Source: Modestobacter sp. VKM Ac-2984 (lineage in GTDB: Bacteria; Actinomycetota; Actinomycetes; Mycobacteriales; Geodermatophilaceae). Taken from it: a stretch of 64,000 nt of DNA. The stretch covers positions 186,001-250,000 of the forward strand of contig NZ_JAPVBJ010000002.1 in the NCBI RefSeq assembly GCF_026967985.1, given 5' to 3'. A program made the translations under genes and the position numbers. Numbering within the stretch: position 1 is the stretch's first letter; the number at the start of each line of letters is the position of its first letter. The notes under the pieces are model-generated. The model did no database searches and had not been told where the DNA came from. It saw nothing but the letters and a program-made list of their open reading frames with translations. Positions 10,948 through 20,306 of the stretch are shown in pieces.

Positions 10948-11997
10948 TCAGGCCGCGGCGGCGAGTGCGCCGACCACGGCGGCCAGCAACCGGGCGTGGT
11001 GCTCGATCAGCTGCGGCCGGTTGGCGTCCGGCCGGATGGCGGCGACGAAGCCGGCCGAGGACCAGACCTCGTCGCCGTCGTCGCTGCCCAGCAGCGACTG
11101 CCGGACGACGGGGTCCTCGGCGATCCGGCGGACCTGCGGGCCGTCCTCGGCGGCGAGCAGCACCCAGCGCCGGTCGAACTCGGGGTCCGGGCTGGGGATC
11201 TGCAGCATGCCGCCGGTGCCGTGCCGCCACATCCGGGTCGGGGAGAGCCGGAACGCGGGCACCGCACCCAGCACCGGCGCGGCGGTGATCGCATGGGTGC
11301 TGACGAAGCCGCGGCCGACCGGGGAGACGATGTCGAAGGCGACCAGGTCCAGGCCGTTGCCCCGGCCGCGCACCACCCGGCTCGCCTGGTCCTCCTTGCC
11401 GGGGCGGACCGGCGCCGACCTCACCAGGGCACCGAGCGGCTCGTCCTCCGGGGCGGTGCCGTCGGAGAGCACCCAGCCGAACTGCCGGGCCCACAGCTCC
11501 GTGCCGTAGGGGTCCTCCGCGGCAGCCGGGTCGGGCTGCGCATCCCGGTACCCGGCGCCGGCGTCGCCCGACGACCGGGCCCGCCCGCCGCCGAACAGCC
11601 CGCCCAACCCCCGCCGGGGGCGCTCGGCCTGCTCCGGCGGCGGCGCGTCGGACTGCCACTGGTCGGCCTCCGGTGGCCGCCAGGCAGGCTCGTCCCGGGG
11701 CGCAGGCGGCGGTGTCTGCGCCGATGGGTCGTGCGCCGGCGGGGTGGACGGCGGCGGGCTGGACGCCGCCGGGCGGTCGGGCTGCACCGCCGGCAGGTCC
11801 CAGCCCGGGGGCTGCCAGGCCTGGGACCCGGAACGGTCCTCCGCGGGCTGGTCGGGGCGGTCGCGGTCCGGGCGGGGAGCGCCCGGGCCGGGGTCACCGC
11901 CGCTGGGCGCGTCGTCACCGAGGTGCGCGGGCTCCTGCCACTGGCCGCCGGCGCCGTCGTCGAAACCGTCCCGGTCGCGGTCGCGCGGGCTGCTCAT
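10948..11997 (-). CDS. Uncharacterised protein, Pro/Asp-rich N-terminus and conserved-looking C-terminal domain
   Basis: I do not recognise this family. The protein (349 aa from the chosen start) has a disordered N-terminal half rich in Pro, Asp, Gln and Trp. An ordered C-terminal half of about 180 residues begins near ELWARQFGWVLSDG and includes FVSTHAITAAPVLGAVPAFR and RMWRHGTGGMLQIPSPDPEF. There is no signal peptide or membrane helix. ATG codons exist at 12042 and 11997; the second is preferred because GAGGAG lies 6 nt before it. It is placed between dciA and an ABC exporter with short gaps, suggesting co-transcription. Confidence 0.75.
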   Translation of the reverse strand: MSSPRDRDRDGFDDGAGGQWQEPAHLGDDAPSGGDPGPGAPRPDRDRPDQPAEDRSGSQAWQPPGWDLPAVQPDRPAASSPPPSTPPAHDPSAQTPPPAPRDEPAWRPPEADQWQSDAPPPEQAERPRRGLGGLFGGGRARSSGDAGAGYRDAQPDPAAAEDPYGTELWARQFGWVLSDGTAPEDEPLGALVRSAPVRPGKEDQASRVVRGRGNGLDLVAFDIVSPVGRGFVSTHAITAAPVLGAVPAFRLSPTRMWRHGTGGMLQIPSPDPEFDRRWVLLAAEDGPQVRRIAEDPVVRQSLLGSDDGDEVWSSAGFVAAIRPDANRPQLIEHHARLLAAVVGALAAAA

Positions 11998-12054
11998 CGC
12001 TGACTCCTCGTCGTCTCGTCGCTCATCCGGTCTCTCGCTCATCCGGTGTAGGGC

Positions 12055-12555
12055 TCATCCGTAGGTGTCGCGCGGCCCACGGCCACGGACGGTGCGCGGG
12101 CCCTTCTTCCAGCTCGGCGCCGTCGGACCGACAACGCGCAGCTTGGTCACGACGTCCCCGCCCACCCCGGTGCGCAGCTTGCCCAGGATGCTCGGCGCCA
12201 GCAGGCGCAGCTGGGTGGCCCAGGCCGTGGACTCGGCCACCACCAGCAGCTCGCCCTCGTTCAGCGACTGCGGCCGGCAGTGCGCGGCGATCTCCGGTCC
12301 GACCAGGGTGTCCCAGCGCCCGAAGACCGCACCGACCTTGGTGCGGGCGGTCCAGTCCTGCTGGGTGACCAGCGAGTCGACCAGGGAACCCAGCGGCTGG
12401 GGGTCGTCGGCACCCGGGCCGGGGCCGGTCCAGCGGCGCCGCGGGCCGGCCACCCGGCGGCGGGTGGGCTGCGGGCGGGAGGCCGACGCCGCCCGGGCCG
12501 CCTCGAGCGCCGCGCGGGCGATGTCGGAGGGTCGTGCCGGACGTTCCTCAGCCAC
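12055..12555 (-). CDS. dciA: DciA-type protein (DUF721), helicase-loading factor
   Basis: A 166-aa homologue of Rv0004. The DUF721 core covers roughly residues 70-160, with [20 protein letters not shown] and [18 protein letters not shown]. DciA is known to assist loading of the DnaB replicative helicase in bacteria lacking DnaC, which fits the dnaB gene at 50.9 kb. The frame is open further upstream (to 12603), but the GTG at 12555 starts at [17 protein letters not shown] and overlaps the recF stop by 8 nt, a coupled arrangement. The N-terminus is basic and disordered. Confidence 0.88.
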   Translation of the reverse strand: MAEERPARPSDIARAALEAARAASASRPQPTRRRVAGPRRRWTGPGPGADDPQPLGSLVDSLVTQQDWTARTKVGAVFGRWDTLVGPEIAAHCRPQSLNEGELLVVAESTAWATQLRLLAPSILGKLRTGVGGDVVTKLRVVGPTAPSWKKGPRTVRGRGPRDTYG

Positions 12556-13747
12556 GGTCCACCGCTGCCTCCTCCGCTGCCGCGCCCGCGTCGGCGGGCT
12601 CACCGGGGAGGATCCGCGCCTCCCCGTCGGCGACCTGCACCCGGGTGCCCAGCAGCACCGCGGGGACGTCCTCGGCGACGGCCGCGGTGATCAGGGTCTG
12701 CTCGGCGCTGCGGGCGACCTCGGCCAGCGCGGCACGGCGACCGGAGTCCAGTTCGGCGAAGACGTCGTCCAGCACCAGGATCGGGTCGTCGCCCTCGGCG
12801 CGCAGCAGCGCGAAGCAGGCCAGCTTCACCGCGAGGGCGAACGACCACGACTCACCGTGGCTGGCGTAGCCCTTGGCCGGCGCCGGCCCCAGGTGCAGCA
12901 CCAGGTCGTCGCGGTGCGGCCCGACCAGGGTGACCCCGCGGTCGACCTCGTCCTTGCGCCGCTCGGCGACTCGCTCGCGGAGCGCCGCGGCCAGCTCCTC
13001 GGCACCGGGCAGCGCCCGCGCCGGGTCGACCGGGGCACCGTCACCGGCCAGCGGCACCGAGCTGCTGTAGCCCAGCGCCGCCCGGTCGGCGCCGGGGCCG
13101 GCCACCCCGGCGTAGGACTCCGCCACGTAGGGGGCGAGGTCGGCGACGAGCGCCAGCCGGGCCGCCAGCAGCTGGCCGCCGAGCTCGGTCAGGTGGCCGT
13201 CCCAGACGTCCAGGGTGGCCAGCGCGTTCCCCCGGGCGAGCTTCGCCGTCTTCAGCAGGGCGTTGCGCTGCTTGAGCACCCGGTCGTAGTCGCTGCGCAC
13301 CCCGGCCAGTCGCGGTGTGCGGCTGACCAGCAGGTCGTCGAGGAAGCGCCGGCGCTCGGCCGGGTCCCCGCGGACCAGGGCGAGGTCCTCGGGGGCGAAC
13401 AGCACCGTCCGGACCAGCCCGAGCAGCTCCCGCGGCCGGGGCAGGGGCGCCCGGTTGACCCGCACCCGGTTGGCCCGGCCGGGGTTGATCTCCACCTCGA
13501 CCAGCAGTTCGCGCTCGTCCCGGCGCAGCGCCGCCCGCACCACCGCCTGGGTCGCACCGTGCCGCACCAGCGGTGCGTCGGAGGAGACCCGGTGGCTGCC
13601 GAGCGTGGCCAGGTAGCCGACCGCCTCGACCAGGTTGGTCTTCCCCTGGCCGTTGCGGCCGACCAGCACGGTCGGGCCGGGAGTCAGCGCCAGGTCCGCG
13701 GACTCCCAGCTGCGGAACTGCCCGACCTGCAGGTGCCGGAGGTACAT
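12548..13747 (-). CDS. recF: DNA replication and repair protein RecF
   Basis: A 399-aa SMC-like ATPase that loads RecA at gapped DNA with RecO and RecR. Walker A is GRNGQGKT (30-37). The ABC-type signature region is near [14 protein letters not shown], and Walker B is [13 protein letters not shown]. The N-terminus [14 protein letters not shown] is canonical and the ATG at 13747 is unambiguous. It follows gnd after a 71-nt gap that holds a 40-bp palindrome and is coupled to dciA downstream. Confidence 0.97.
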   Translation of the reverse strand: MYLRHLQVGQFRSWESADLALTPGPTVLVGRNGQGKTNLVEAVGYLATLGSHRVSSDAPLVRHGATQAVVRAALRRDERELLVEVEINPGRANRVRVNRAPLPRPRELLGLVRTVLFAPEDLALVRGDPAERRRFLDDLLVSRTPRLAGVRSDYDRVLKQRNALLKTAKLARGNALATLDVWDGHLTELGGQLLAARLALVADLAPYVAESYAGVAGPGADRAALGYSSSVPLAGDGAPVDPARALPGAEELAAALRERVAERRKDEVDRGVTLVGPHRDDLVLHLGPAPAKGYASHGESWSFALAVKLACFALLRAEGDDPILVLDDVFAELDSGRRAALAEVARSAEQTLITAAVAEDVPAVLLGTRVQVADGEARILPGEPADAGAAAEEAAVDRG

Positions 13748-13758
13748 CTCAGGTCAGT

Positions 13759-13798
13759 GCCCCGTGGGGCCAAAGTCGCGACTTTGGCCCCACGGGGC
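13759..13798. terminator. 40-bp perfect palindrome between gnd and recF
   Basis: Two 20-nt arms, 13759-13778 and 13779-13798, are exact reverse complements with no spacer; the centre is GTCG/CGAC and the outer ends are GCCCCGTGGG and CCCACGGGGC. It lies 20 nt past the gnd stop and 12 nt before the recF start. As RNA it would form a very strong hairpin, so termination of gnd or mRNA stabilisation is likely, but a protein-binding role is possible. Confidence 0.7.
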
Positions 13799-13818
13799 GG
13801 CCGAGCGAGGGGAACTGC

Positions 13819-14760
13819 TCACGCGGGGTCCTCTGCCTCCGCCGGCTCGGCCGCGTCGACGGCCTGGACGGCGTGCCCACCGAACTGGTTGCGCAGCGCG
13901 GCCACCGCCTTCATCGTCGGGGAGTCACCCTGCCGGGAGGCGAACCGGGCGAACAGCGAGGCCGAGATCGCCGGCATCGGGACGGCGTGCTCGATCGCCT
14001 GCTCGACGGTCCAGCGGCCCTCGCCGGAGTCCTCGGCGTAGCCGGAGATCTTCTCCAGCTCCGGGTCGGCCTGCAGCGCGCGGACCAGCAGGTCCAGCAG
14101 CCAGGAGCGGATGACGGTGCCCTGGGTCCAGGAGGCGACGACGCCCGGGACGTCCTCGATCAGGTCGACCGCAGCCAGCAGTTCGTAGCCCTCGCCGTAG
14201 GCCTGCATCATCGCGTACTCGATGCCGTTGTGGACCATCTTGGCGAAGTGGCCGGCACCGCACGGGCCGGCGTGCACGAAGCCCGCGCCCTCGATCGCCT
14301 GCCCGGCCTCGTCCTTGGGCGCCGGCGGCTTGAGCGCGTCGAAGACCGGCTGCGCCTTGGCGACGTCCTCCACCGAGCCACCGACCATCAGGGCGTAGCC
14401 GTTCTCCAGGCCCCAGACGCCACCGGAGACCCCGGCGTCGATGTAGCCCACGCCCTTGGCGCCCAGCTCCTCGGCGTGCACCTTGTCGTCGGTGAACCGG
14501 GAGTTGCCCCCCTCGATCACCACGTCCCCGGTGCTGAGCAGGTCGCCCAGCGCACGCACGGTGGAGCGGGTGGGCTCGCCACTGGGGACCATCACCCAGA
14601 CGATGCGGGGCGCCTCGAGCGCCTCCACCAGCGCCTCGAGGCTGTCGACGTCGCTCTTGTCCGAGAACTGGTCGTAGCCGACCACCTCGTGGCCTGCGCG
14701 GCGAAGCCGCTCGGCCATGTTGCCGCCCATCTTGCCCAGTCCGACCATGCCCAGCTGCAC
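13819..14760 (-). CDS. gnd: 6-phosphogluconate dehydrogenase, decarboxylating (short, GndA/YqeC type)
   Basis: The enzyme oxidises 6-phosphogluconate to ribulose 5-phosphate in the pentose phosphate pathway. The Rossmann motif is MVGLGKMGGNMAERL at the N-terminus; substrate-binding motifs include GGNSRFTDDK, DAGVSGGVWG and GPCGAGHFAKMVHNGIEY. The 313-aa length is that of the short actinobacterial type. A frame extension to 14847 is discarded: the GTG at 14760 has GAGGAG 6 nt upstream. Its place between dnaN and recF is as in Streptomyces and unlike Mycobacterium. Confidence 0.95.
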   Translation of the reverse strand: MQLGMVGLGKMGGNMAERLRRAGHEVVGYDQFSDKSDVDSLEALVEALEAPRIVWVMVPSGEPTRSTVRALGDLLSTGDVVIEGGNSRFTDDKVHAEELGAKGVGYIDAGVSGGVWGLENGYALMVGGSVEDVAKAQPVFDALKPPAPKDEAGQAIEGAGFVHAGPCGAGHFAKMVHNGIEYAMMQAYGEGYELLAAVDLIEDVPGVVASWTQGTVIRSWLLDLLVRALQADPELEKISGYAEDSGEGRWTVEQAIEHAVPMPAISASLFARFASRQGDSPTMKAVAALRNQFGGHAVQAVDAAEPAEAEDPA

Positions 14761-14901
14761 GTCTCGCTCCTCAGTCCTCGATGTCGCTCGTGGGCCGCGG
14801 TCCTCCCGCGGCAGGTCTCGGTGGGCAGCCGCACCGTTGCAGCGCACCCGGCGCCCGGGCAGGACCCAGGGCGCACGCCGCCGTCCATCGTGCTCGCCCT
14901 C

Positions 14902-14921
14902 CCCGGCGCACGCGCGCCGGG
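14902..14921. terminator. Hairpin after dnaN
   Basis: CCCGGCGC (14902-14909) pairs with GCGCCGGG (14914-14921) around an ACGC loop, 7 nt beyond the dnaN stop. No U-tract follows, as is common in actinobacteria. Confidence 0.5.
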
Positions 14922-14928
14922 CCCGCTG

Positions 14929-16089
14929 TCAGCCGGGCAGCCGCACCGGCATGATCAGGTAGCGGTACGAGCCCGCCCGCTCGGCCGGCTTGCCGTTGCC
15001 GTCGTCGTCGGCGGAGGGCTCGTCGACACCGGAGAGCACGGCCGGCTTCAGCGCCGTCGTGAAGTCCATCCGGGCGCGGTCGGTGTGCACCGCCGCCAGG
15101 CCGTCGAGCAGGAACGTCGGGTTGAAGCCGATCGTCAGCGGCTCACCGTCGAACTCGACGTCGCAGCGCTCCTCGGCCTGGCCCTCGTCGTCGGTGCCAC
15201 CGGCCCGCAGTGTGACCTGCCCGGGGGTGAACTCGCAGCGCAGCGGCGTGCCGCGCTCGGCGACCAGGGCCACGCGCTTGGCGGCGTCGGTGAACAGCCC
15301 GACCGGCAGCGTGGCGAAGGACGAGGACTCGCTGGGCATGATCGCGCGGTACTTCACGAACTCAGCGTCCAGCAGGCGGGTCGTGGTGCGGCGGTCCTTG
15401 CCCGACATGCCGAGGATGCCCTCCCCGGAGCCGCCGGAGGCCAGCGAGAGCACCACCTCGGGGCCGCTGGTCAGCGTCTTCGCCGCATCGGCCAGCGTGC
15501 GCGCGGGCACCAGGACGGCGGCGGACAGTCCCGGGGTCTCCGGGCGCCAGGCGAACTCCCGGACGGCGAGCCGGTACCGGTCGGTGGCGGCGAGGGTGAC
15601 CAGGTCGTCCTCGATCTCCAGCCGGACGCCGGTCAGCATCGGCAGGGTGTCGTCCCGGCCGGCGGCGACGGCGACCTGGCCGACGGCCTCCGCGAAGGCG
15701 TCGCTGTCCACGACCCCGGCGGTGGAGGGCATCGAGGGGAGGGACGGGTAGTCCTCGACCGGGAGCGTGGGCAGGCTGAACTTCGCGTTGCCACAGCTGA
15801 TGGCCAGCCGGGCCCCCTCGGCGACCACGTCGACCGGGTGCGGCGGCAGGGCTCGGGTGATCTCGGCGAGCAGCCGGCCGGGGACGAGCGCGCGGCCGGC
15901 CTCGGTGGACTGGACGTCGACCTCCGACCGGGCCGAGACCTCGTAGTCGAAGCCCGAGATCGCGAGCTGTCCGCCCTCCACCTCCAGCAGGATCCCGGCG
16001 AGCACCGGCACCGACGGCCGCGGCGGCAGGCTGCGCGCCGTCCATGCCACGGCCTCGGCGAGCACCTCACGTGCCACCCGGAACTTCAT
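14929..16089 (-). CDS. dnaN: DNA polymerase III sliding clamp (beta subunit)
   Basis: A 386-aa ring clamp that tethers DNA polymerases to DNA; it also serves DinB through a clamp-binding motif seen in that gene. The three repeated clamp domains are recognisable, from MKFRVAREVLAEAVAWTARS to the C-terminal YRYLIMPVRLPG, which ends in the typical MPVRL. The ORF continues upstream to 16191, but ATG 16089 starts the conserved N-terminus; a GTG four codons earlier is the only serious alternative. Confidence 0.97.
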   Translation of the reverse strand: MKFRVAREVLAEAVAWTARSLPPRPSVPVLAGILLEVEGGQLAISGFDYEVSARSEVDVQSTEAGRALVPGRLLAEITRALPPHPVDVVAEGARLAISCGNAKFSLPTLPVEDYPSLPSMPSTAGVVDSDAFAEAVGQVAVAAGRDDTLPMLTGVRLEIEDDLVTLAATDRYRLAVREFAWRPETPGLSAAVLVPARTLADAAKTLTSGPEVVLSLASGGSGEGILGMSGKDRRTTTRLLDAEFVKYRAIMPSESSSFATLPVGLFTDAAKRVALVAERGTPLRCEFTPGQVTLRAGGTDDEGQAEERCDVEFDGEPLTIGFNPTFLLDGLAAVHTDRARMDFTTALKPAVLSGVDEPSADDDGNGKPAERAGSYRYLIMPVRLPG

Positions 16090-16790
16090 CTCGTCATCCA
16101 CCCCACGTTCGTCTGCGCCGGCTGCTGCCGGGCGGTGTGCGGCGCCCATCCTCTCCTGCCGTCCCCCCTGCATGACCAGTCCCCTGGTCACAGCTGCACC
16201 TCAGAGCCAGGAACCGGCTTCCTGGGTGCCCGCCGGTCGGGTGGGCGCAGCCCCCCGATCCGGCCCGTCCCCACCGAGAGTGTGGTTCGAGAACACCTGG
16301 GAGATATAGCTCATCCTCGTCATCACAGGTGTGGATCCTGGGGACGGGACCTCTTCCCGCAGGTCATCCCCCGAATGGGCCTGTTGGCCCGCTGTGGGCC
16401 GGTGGGCGTCCTCCTGTGTCGACACGTGGACAACTCGACCGCCGTGCACCGTCGTCGTGCGCTCTCCACCCCGCGTCCCCCCTCCACCCGCAGGTCCGTC
16501 CCCATCCGGTGTGGGCGCAGGGTGCTGTCCACCGGCCCCGGTGGGCGACTTGTGGACACCCGGGGGACGGCGTCGTCCGGGCGCACCTGCTCGACCTGCA
16601 CAGATGCGACTGGCTGCGGGATCCGCCCGGCCGCGGTCCGTGCACTCCCGCTCTCCCCAGGCTGTGTACAGATCTGGGGACAAGGAGACATGGGACGCAT
16701 CCGACCTGCTGCGAGGGCACGTCGGAGCAGGCCGTCGAGGCATGCGGGAGGGCCACCGGACCGGTGACCGGTCGGTGGCGGGACGTGCGG
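16090..16790. other. oriC: dnaN-dnaA intergenic region, candidate oriC
   Basis: About 740 bp without a convincing gene. It contains DnaA-box-like sequences related to TTGTCCACA: GGATCCACA (16330-16338, minus), TTGTCCACG (16425-16433, minus), CTGTCCACC (16525-16533), GTGTCCACA (16551-16559, minus) and TTGTCCCCA (16675-16683, minus). The only relatively AT-rich patch is GAGATATAGCTCATCC near 16301, a possible unwinding element. An interrupted palindrome lies at 16753-16778. In characterised actinobacteria oriC is the dnaA-dnaN spacer, which is why it is proposed here; the boxes are imperfect. Confidence 0.65.
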
Positions 16791-16824
16791 GGCCGCGCTC
16801 AGCCCGGACGGGGCTGAGCGCGGC
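16791..16824. terminator. Strong hairpin after dnaA
   Basis: A 15-bp perfect stem, GGCCGCGCTCAGCCC with GGGCTGAGCGCGGCC, and a GGAC tetraloop, starting 6 nt past the dnaA stop. It most likely ends the dnaA transcript and shields the origin spacer. Confidence 0.8.
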
Positions 16825-16830
16825 CGGTGC

Positions 16831-18615
16831 TCAGGAGCGAGCGCGGCTCTTGATCCGGGCAGTGAGCTCGGTGACCTGGGTGTAGGTGGCCCGGCGCTCG
16901 CTCATCAACCCGGTGATCTTCTTGACCGCGTGCATGACCGTGGTGTGGTCCTTGCCGCCGAACGAGGCGCCGATCCGGGGCAGCGACAGCTCGGTCAGCT
17001 CACGGCACAGGTACATCGCGATCTGCCGGGCGTTGACCAGCGTGCGGCTGCGGTTGGCCCCCTGCAGCTCCTCCATCGTCACGGAGAAGTACTCCGCGGT
17101 CGCGGCCATGATGATCGCCGCGGTGATCTGCGGACCCTGCTCGTCGCTGATCAGGTCCTTGAGCACCAGCTCGGCCAGCGCCAGGTCGACCGGCTGCTTG
17201 TTCAGGCTGGCGAAGGCGGTGACCCGGATCAGCGCGCCCTCGAGCTCGCGGATGTTGGTCTGCACCTTGCTGGCGATGAACTCCAGCACCGCGTCGGGCG
17301 CCTGGAGCCGCTCCCCCCAGGCCTTCTTCCGCAGGATCGCGATGCGGGTCTCCAGGTCCGGCGCCTGGACGTCGGTGATGAGGCCCCACTCGAACCGGGT
17401 GCGCAGCCGGTCCTCCAGGGTCGTCAGCTTCTTCGGCGCGCGGTCGGAGGTGATGACGATCTGCTTGCTGGCGTTGTGCAGCGTGTTGAAGGTGTGGAAG
17501 AACTCCTCCTGCGTCCGCTCGGCGCGCTCCAGGAACTGGATGTCGTCGATCAGCAGGAAGTCGATGTCCCGGTAACGACGCCGGAAGTCCTCGGCACGGC
17601 CGGAGTGCACCAGGTTGATGAACTCGTTGGTGAACTCCTCGGTGCTGACGTACCGCACCCGCACGTTGGGGAACATCCGCGCCGCGTAGTGCCCGATCGC
17701 GTGCAGCAGGTGGGTCTTGCCCAGCCCGGAGTCGCCGTAGATGAACAGCGGGTTGTACGCCCGGGCCGGGGCCTCGGCGACGGCCACGGCGGCCGCGTGC
17801 GCGAACCGGTTGCTGTTGCCGATGACGAAGCTGTCGAAGACGTACTTGGCGTTGAGGCCCGGGTCCAGGCCGGCGGGGCGGCGGTCGGCGAACAGCGGGA
17901 CGGCGCCACCGCCGCGCCCGGCACGGTCGGCCGGGCGGCGGTCGCCGAGGCGGTCCTCCTCCGGTGCCTGGTCACGGCCGGCGGCGTCCCCGGGGTCGCG
18001 GTCCCAGGGGGCCAGCCGGCGAGGCGCGCCGTCGGACTGGTCGTCGTCGGCCGACCCACGGGACCAGTCGCGGCCGTCCCCGGACTCGGGCAGCCACGCC
18101 TCGGCGCGGGCGGCGTCGGCGCGCACTCCGAAGGCACTGCGCCCGTCGTCGACCCGGTCGCGGTCGGCACGGTCCTCGGCGGCCCGGTCGTGCGCGGCCC
18201 GCTCGCGGGCGGCCAGGTCCTCCGAGGCCCGGTCGTGCGCCAGCCGGTCCTGGGTGAGTCGGTCCTGGTCCAGCCGGTCCTGCTCGGCGTTGGGCCAGCG
18301 ACGGACCTCCGGCTCGGCGCCCAGCCGGGACACCTCGGGGGTCGTGGGAGGCAGCGGCATGTCCTCCAGCTGGACCGCCACCCGGATGTCCCGGCCGATC
18401 TCCGCGGACAGCGCCTCGGCCAGCACCATGCGCATGCGGGACTCGAGCACCGTCTGGGTGAACTCGTTGGGCGCGGCGAGCACGGCGGTGTCCTCGAACA
18501 GGCCGAGCGGGCGCGTGAGGTTGAGCACCGCCTTCTGCTGCGGGGTCAGGCTGCTGGCGAGCCGCTCTCGGGCCTGGTCCCAGACCGCCGCCAGGTCGAC
18601 CGGATCGTCGGCCAT
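16831..18615 (-). CDS. dnaA: Chromosomal replication initiator DnaA
   Basis: A 594-aa AAA+ initiator. Domain I is residues 1-90. Domain II (about 95-250) is a long charged linker with repeated short units such as QDRL, HDRA and EDRA. Domain III has Walker A GDSGLGKT (294-301) and Walker [10 protein letters not shown]. Domain IV contains the DNA-binding signature [15 protein letters not shown]. The frame is open to 18876, but ATG 18615 ([14 protein letters not shown]) has GGGAAGGG upstream and gives the normal N-terminus. It is transcribed leftwards toward dnaN from the dnaA-rpmH spacer. Confidence 0.98.
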   Translation of the reverse strand: MADDPVDLAAVWDQARERLASSLTPQQKAVLNLTRPLGLFEDTAVLAAPNEFTQTVLESRMRMVLAEALSAEIGRDIRVAVQLEDMPLPPTTPEVSRLGAEPEVRRWPNAEQDRLDQDRLTQDRLAHDRASEDLAARERAAHDRAAEDRADRDRVDDGRSAFGVRADAARAEAWLPESGDGRDWSRGSADDDQSDGAPRRLAPWDRDPGDAAGRDQAPEEDRLGDRRPADRAGRGGGAVPLFADRRPAGLDPGLNAKYVFDSFVIGNSNRFAHAAAVAVAEAPARAYNPLFIYGDSGLGKTHLLHAIGHYAARMFPNVRVRYVSTEEFTNEFINLVHSGRAEDFRRRYRDIDFLLIDDIQFLERAERTQEEFFHTFNTLHNASKQIVITSDRAPKKLTTLEDRLRTRFEWGLITDVQAPDLETRIAILRKKAWGERLQAPDAVLEFIASKVQTNIRELEGALIRVTAFASLNKQPVDLALAELVLKDLISDEQGPQITAAIIMAATAEYFSVTMEELQGANRSRTLVNARQIAMYLCRELTELSLPRIGASFGGKDHTTVMHAVKKITGLMSERRATYTQVTELTARIKSRARS

Positions 18616-19349
18616 CGACTGTGTCCCTTCCCGTGCCTTCGGTGCTCTGTCTCCAGTGCGGTGCGTCCGGTTGTGCTGTGTCCGGTGTGACCCCGGAGCC
18701 TCGGTGCGGCCCCGCAGCCGTCGTCCACAGGTGGGACGGATGTCGGCGGATCGCTGGATCCCCCGCCGGGTCCCCAGCTGTGGACGTCCGGCGCTGCTGT
18801 GTCCACACGAGTGTCCACAGTCTGTGCACGCTCGGCGACACCTGGTCCGGCGACCGGCGTGCGCGCTGCCGGTCACGACGTCGTGGCTGGTGAGCGCCCG
18901 GACGGCGGGCGATCGGAGAGGGTGCGGCGAGCATCAGGCCGACGGGGTCGGCAGGAGGACCGGCGCCCAGTCGTCCGACCAGGGGCGACGGCGACGCTAA
19001 CAGCCCCGTCCACAGGCGGGCAACGACGACGGCAGCGGCGCGCTGACCGGTCGCGGCGTGTCCGGCATCGGAGGGCTCCGACGGCGGTGCACCATGACGG
19101 GTCCGGCCAGCAGACCAGGACCCGCCGGGTCTCGGCTATGCTGGTCGGAGTCTGTGCACGGGAGTCGGTGCACGTCCCCAGCTCGTGGGGCCGTGAACGC
19201 CGGGCCCGTCGCGCAGCAGACCAGCCTCGGGAGCCCGGGACGGTCGCAGGGACCGGGAGCAACCGGGGCCGACGACCTGCCCGGCCCCGCGCGTGCGCTG
19301 CCCGACCGGGTCCGCGCCGCACCGACGTCGTCAGCAGTGGGAGTCCCTC
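18616..19349. promoter_or_regulatory. dnaA-rpmH intergenic region with five DnaA-box-like sites
   Basis: A 734-bp divergent spacer without a supported gene. Five sites keep the TCCACA core: TCGTCCACA (18721-18729), ACGTCCACA (18779-18787, minus), GTGTCCACA (18799-18807 and 18811-18819) and CCGTCCACA (19006-19014). They match actinobacterial DnaA boxes better than those in the dnaN-dnaA spacer. The likely roles are dnaA autoregulation or part of a bipartite origin. A TATGCT element at about 19136 could be the -10 of the rpmH promoter. Confidence 0.6.
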
Positions 19350-19487
19350 GTGAGCAAGCGCACGTTCCAGCCGAACACCCGTCGCCGGGCCAAGACCCAC
19401 GGCTTCCGGCTGCGCATGCGCACCCGGGCCGGGCGGGCGATCCTCGCCGCCCGCCGTGGCAAGGGTCGCAACAAGCTCTCCGCCTGA
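19350..19487 (+). CDS. rpmH: 50S ribosomal protein L34
   Basis: A 45-aa basic ribosomal protein: [19 protein letters not shown] followed by [20 protein letters not shown], the invariant L34 pattern. The frame is open upstream to 19293, but the GTG at 19350, with GGGAG a few nt before it, gives the standard protein. It heads the rpmH-rnpA-yidD-yidC-jag-rsmG run. Confidence 0.97.
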   Translation: MSKRTFQPNTRRRAKTHGFRLRMRTRAGRAILAARRGKGRNKLSA

Positions 19488-19488
19488 G

Positions 19489-19881
19489 GTGCTGCCTGCG
19501 CAGGCACGCCTGCGCCGGCGGCCGGAGTTCACCGCGGTCGTGCGGTCCGGCCGGCGTGCCGGGCGGCCGACCCTGGTGGTGCACTACCTCTCCGAACGGC
19601 CCGTCGCCCGGGTCGGGGGTCCCTCGGACCCTGCGACCGGGCCGCGGGCCGGTTTCGTGGTCGGCAAGACCGTCGGCAACTCCGTCTGCCGGCACCGGGT
19701 CACCCGGCAGCTCCGACACCTCGTCGGCGACCGGCTGGACCGGCTCCCGCCGACGGCGGACCTCGTCGTCCGGGCCCGCCCGGAGGCGGCCCAGGCCGGT
19801 TCTGCCGTGCTGAGCCGCGACCTGGACGCCGGGCTCGACCGGGTGCTCGGCGACCGCGGCTCCCGGAGCCGGCGGCCGTGA
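19489..19881 (+). CDS. rnpA: Ribonuclease P protein component
   Basis: A 130-aa protein that assists the RNase P RNA in tRNA 5' maturation. The family motif is visible as [20 protein letters not shown], which holds the RNR-type basic helix. The start is taken as GTG 19489, one base after the rpmH stop; an upstream in-frame ATG (19456) lies inside rpmH and would add a shadow peptide. The stop overlaps yidD by 4 nt (GTGA). Confidence 0.93.
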   Translation: MLPAQARLRRRPEFTAVVRSGRRAGRPTLVVHYLSERPVARVGGPSDPATGPRAGFVVGKTVGNSVCRHRVTRQLRHLVGDRLDRLPPTADLVVRARPEAAQAGSAVLSRDLDAGLDRVLGDRGSRSRRP

Positions 19882-20306
19882 CCGGCTCGCCGGCCCGCGG
19901 GCTGCTGGCCGCCGTCCGCTTCTACCAGCGCGCGATCAGCCCGGCGTTCCCGCCGCGGTGCCGCTTCGAGCCCACCTGCAGCGCCTACGCGGCCGAGGCG
20001 ATCGAGGTCCACGGCGCCGGGCGGGGCAGCTGGCTGGCCGCGTGCCGGCTGGCGAAGTGCGCACCCTGGCACCGCGGCGGCGTCGACCTGGTCCCACCTC
20101 GGCGCGGCGCCGAGGCGCCCCCCGGCGACGCAGGTCGCGAACCGGGCTCAGGAACCGCTGGGCCCACCCACTCGTCGTGCACAGCGGCGCACCCGCCGGC
20201 ACCGTCCGCGGCGACCGCGTCGACGGCTGACGGCACTCGTCGTCCCGACCGTGCCACCCCGCCGGCTCCGCGCCGGTCTGCGCAGCAGGAGGCTGGCGTT
20301 GCTTGA
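19878..20306 (+). CDS. yidD: Membrane protein insertion efficiency factor YidD
   Basis: A small protein helping YidC-dependent membrane insertion. The conserved core is [32 protein letters not shown] and [10 protein letters not shown] (residues 13-70). The last 60 or so residues are a Pro/Ala/Ser-rich tail beyond the usual family end. GTG 19878 overlaps the rnpA stop, with GGAG 9 nt upstream. The yidC start lies inside its last codons. Confidence 0.9.
   Translation: MTGSPARGLLAAVRFYQRAISPAFPPRCRFEPTCSAYAAEAIEVHGAGRGSWLAACRLAKCAPWHRGGVDLVPPRRGAEAPPGDAGREPGSGTAGPTHSSCTAAHPPAPSAATASTADGTRRPDRATPPAPRRSAQQEAGVA

Noticed and set aside
16192-16743. Several 120-230-codon frames in the dnaN-dnaA spacer
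   Set aside because: All six frames are open in parts, none has a motif or ribosome-binding site, and the region holds DnaA boxes.
18616-18876. N-terminal extension of DnaA
   Set aside because: It covers a spacer with DnaA boxes; the ATG at 18615 has a strong ribosome-binding site and the family N-terminus.
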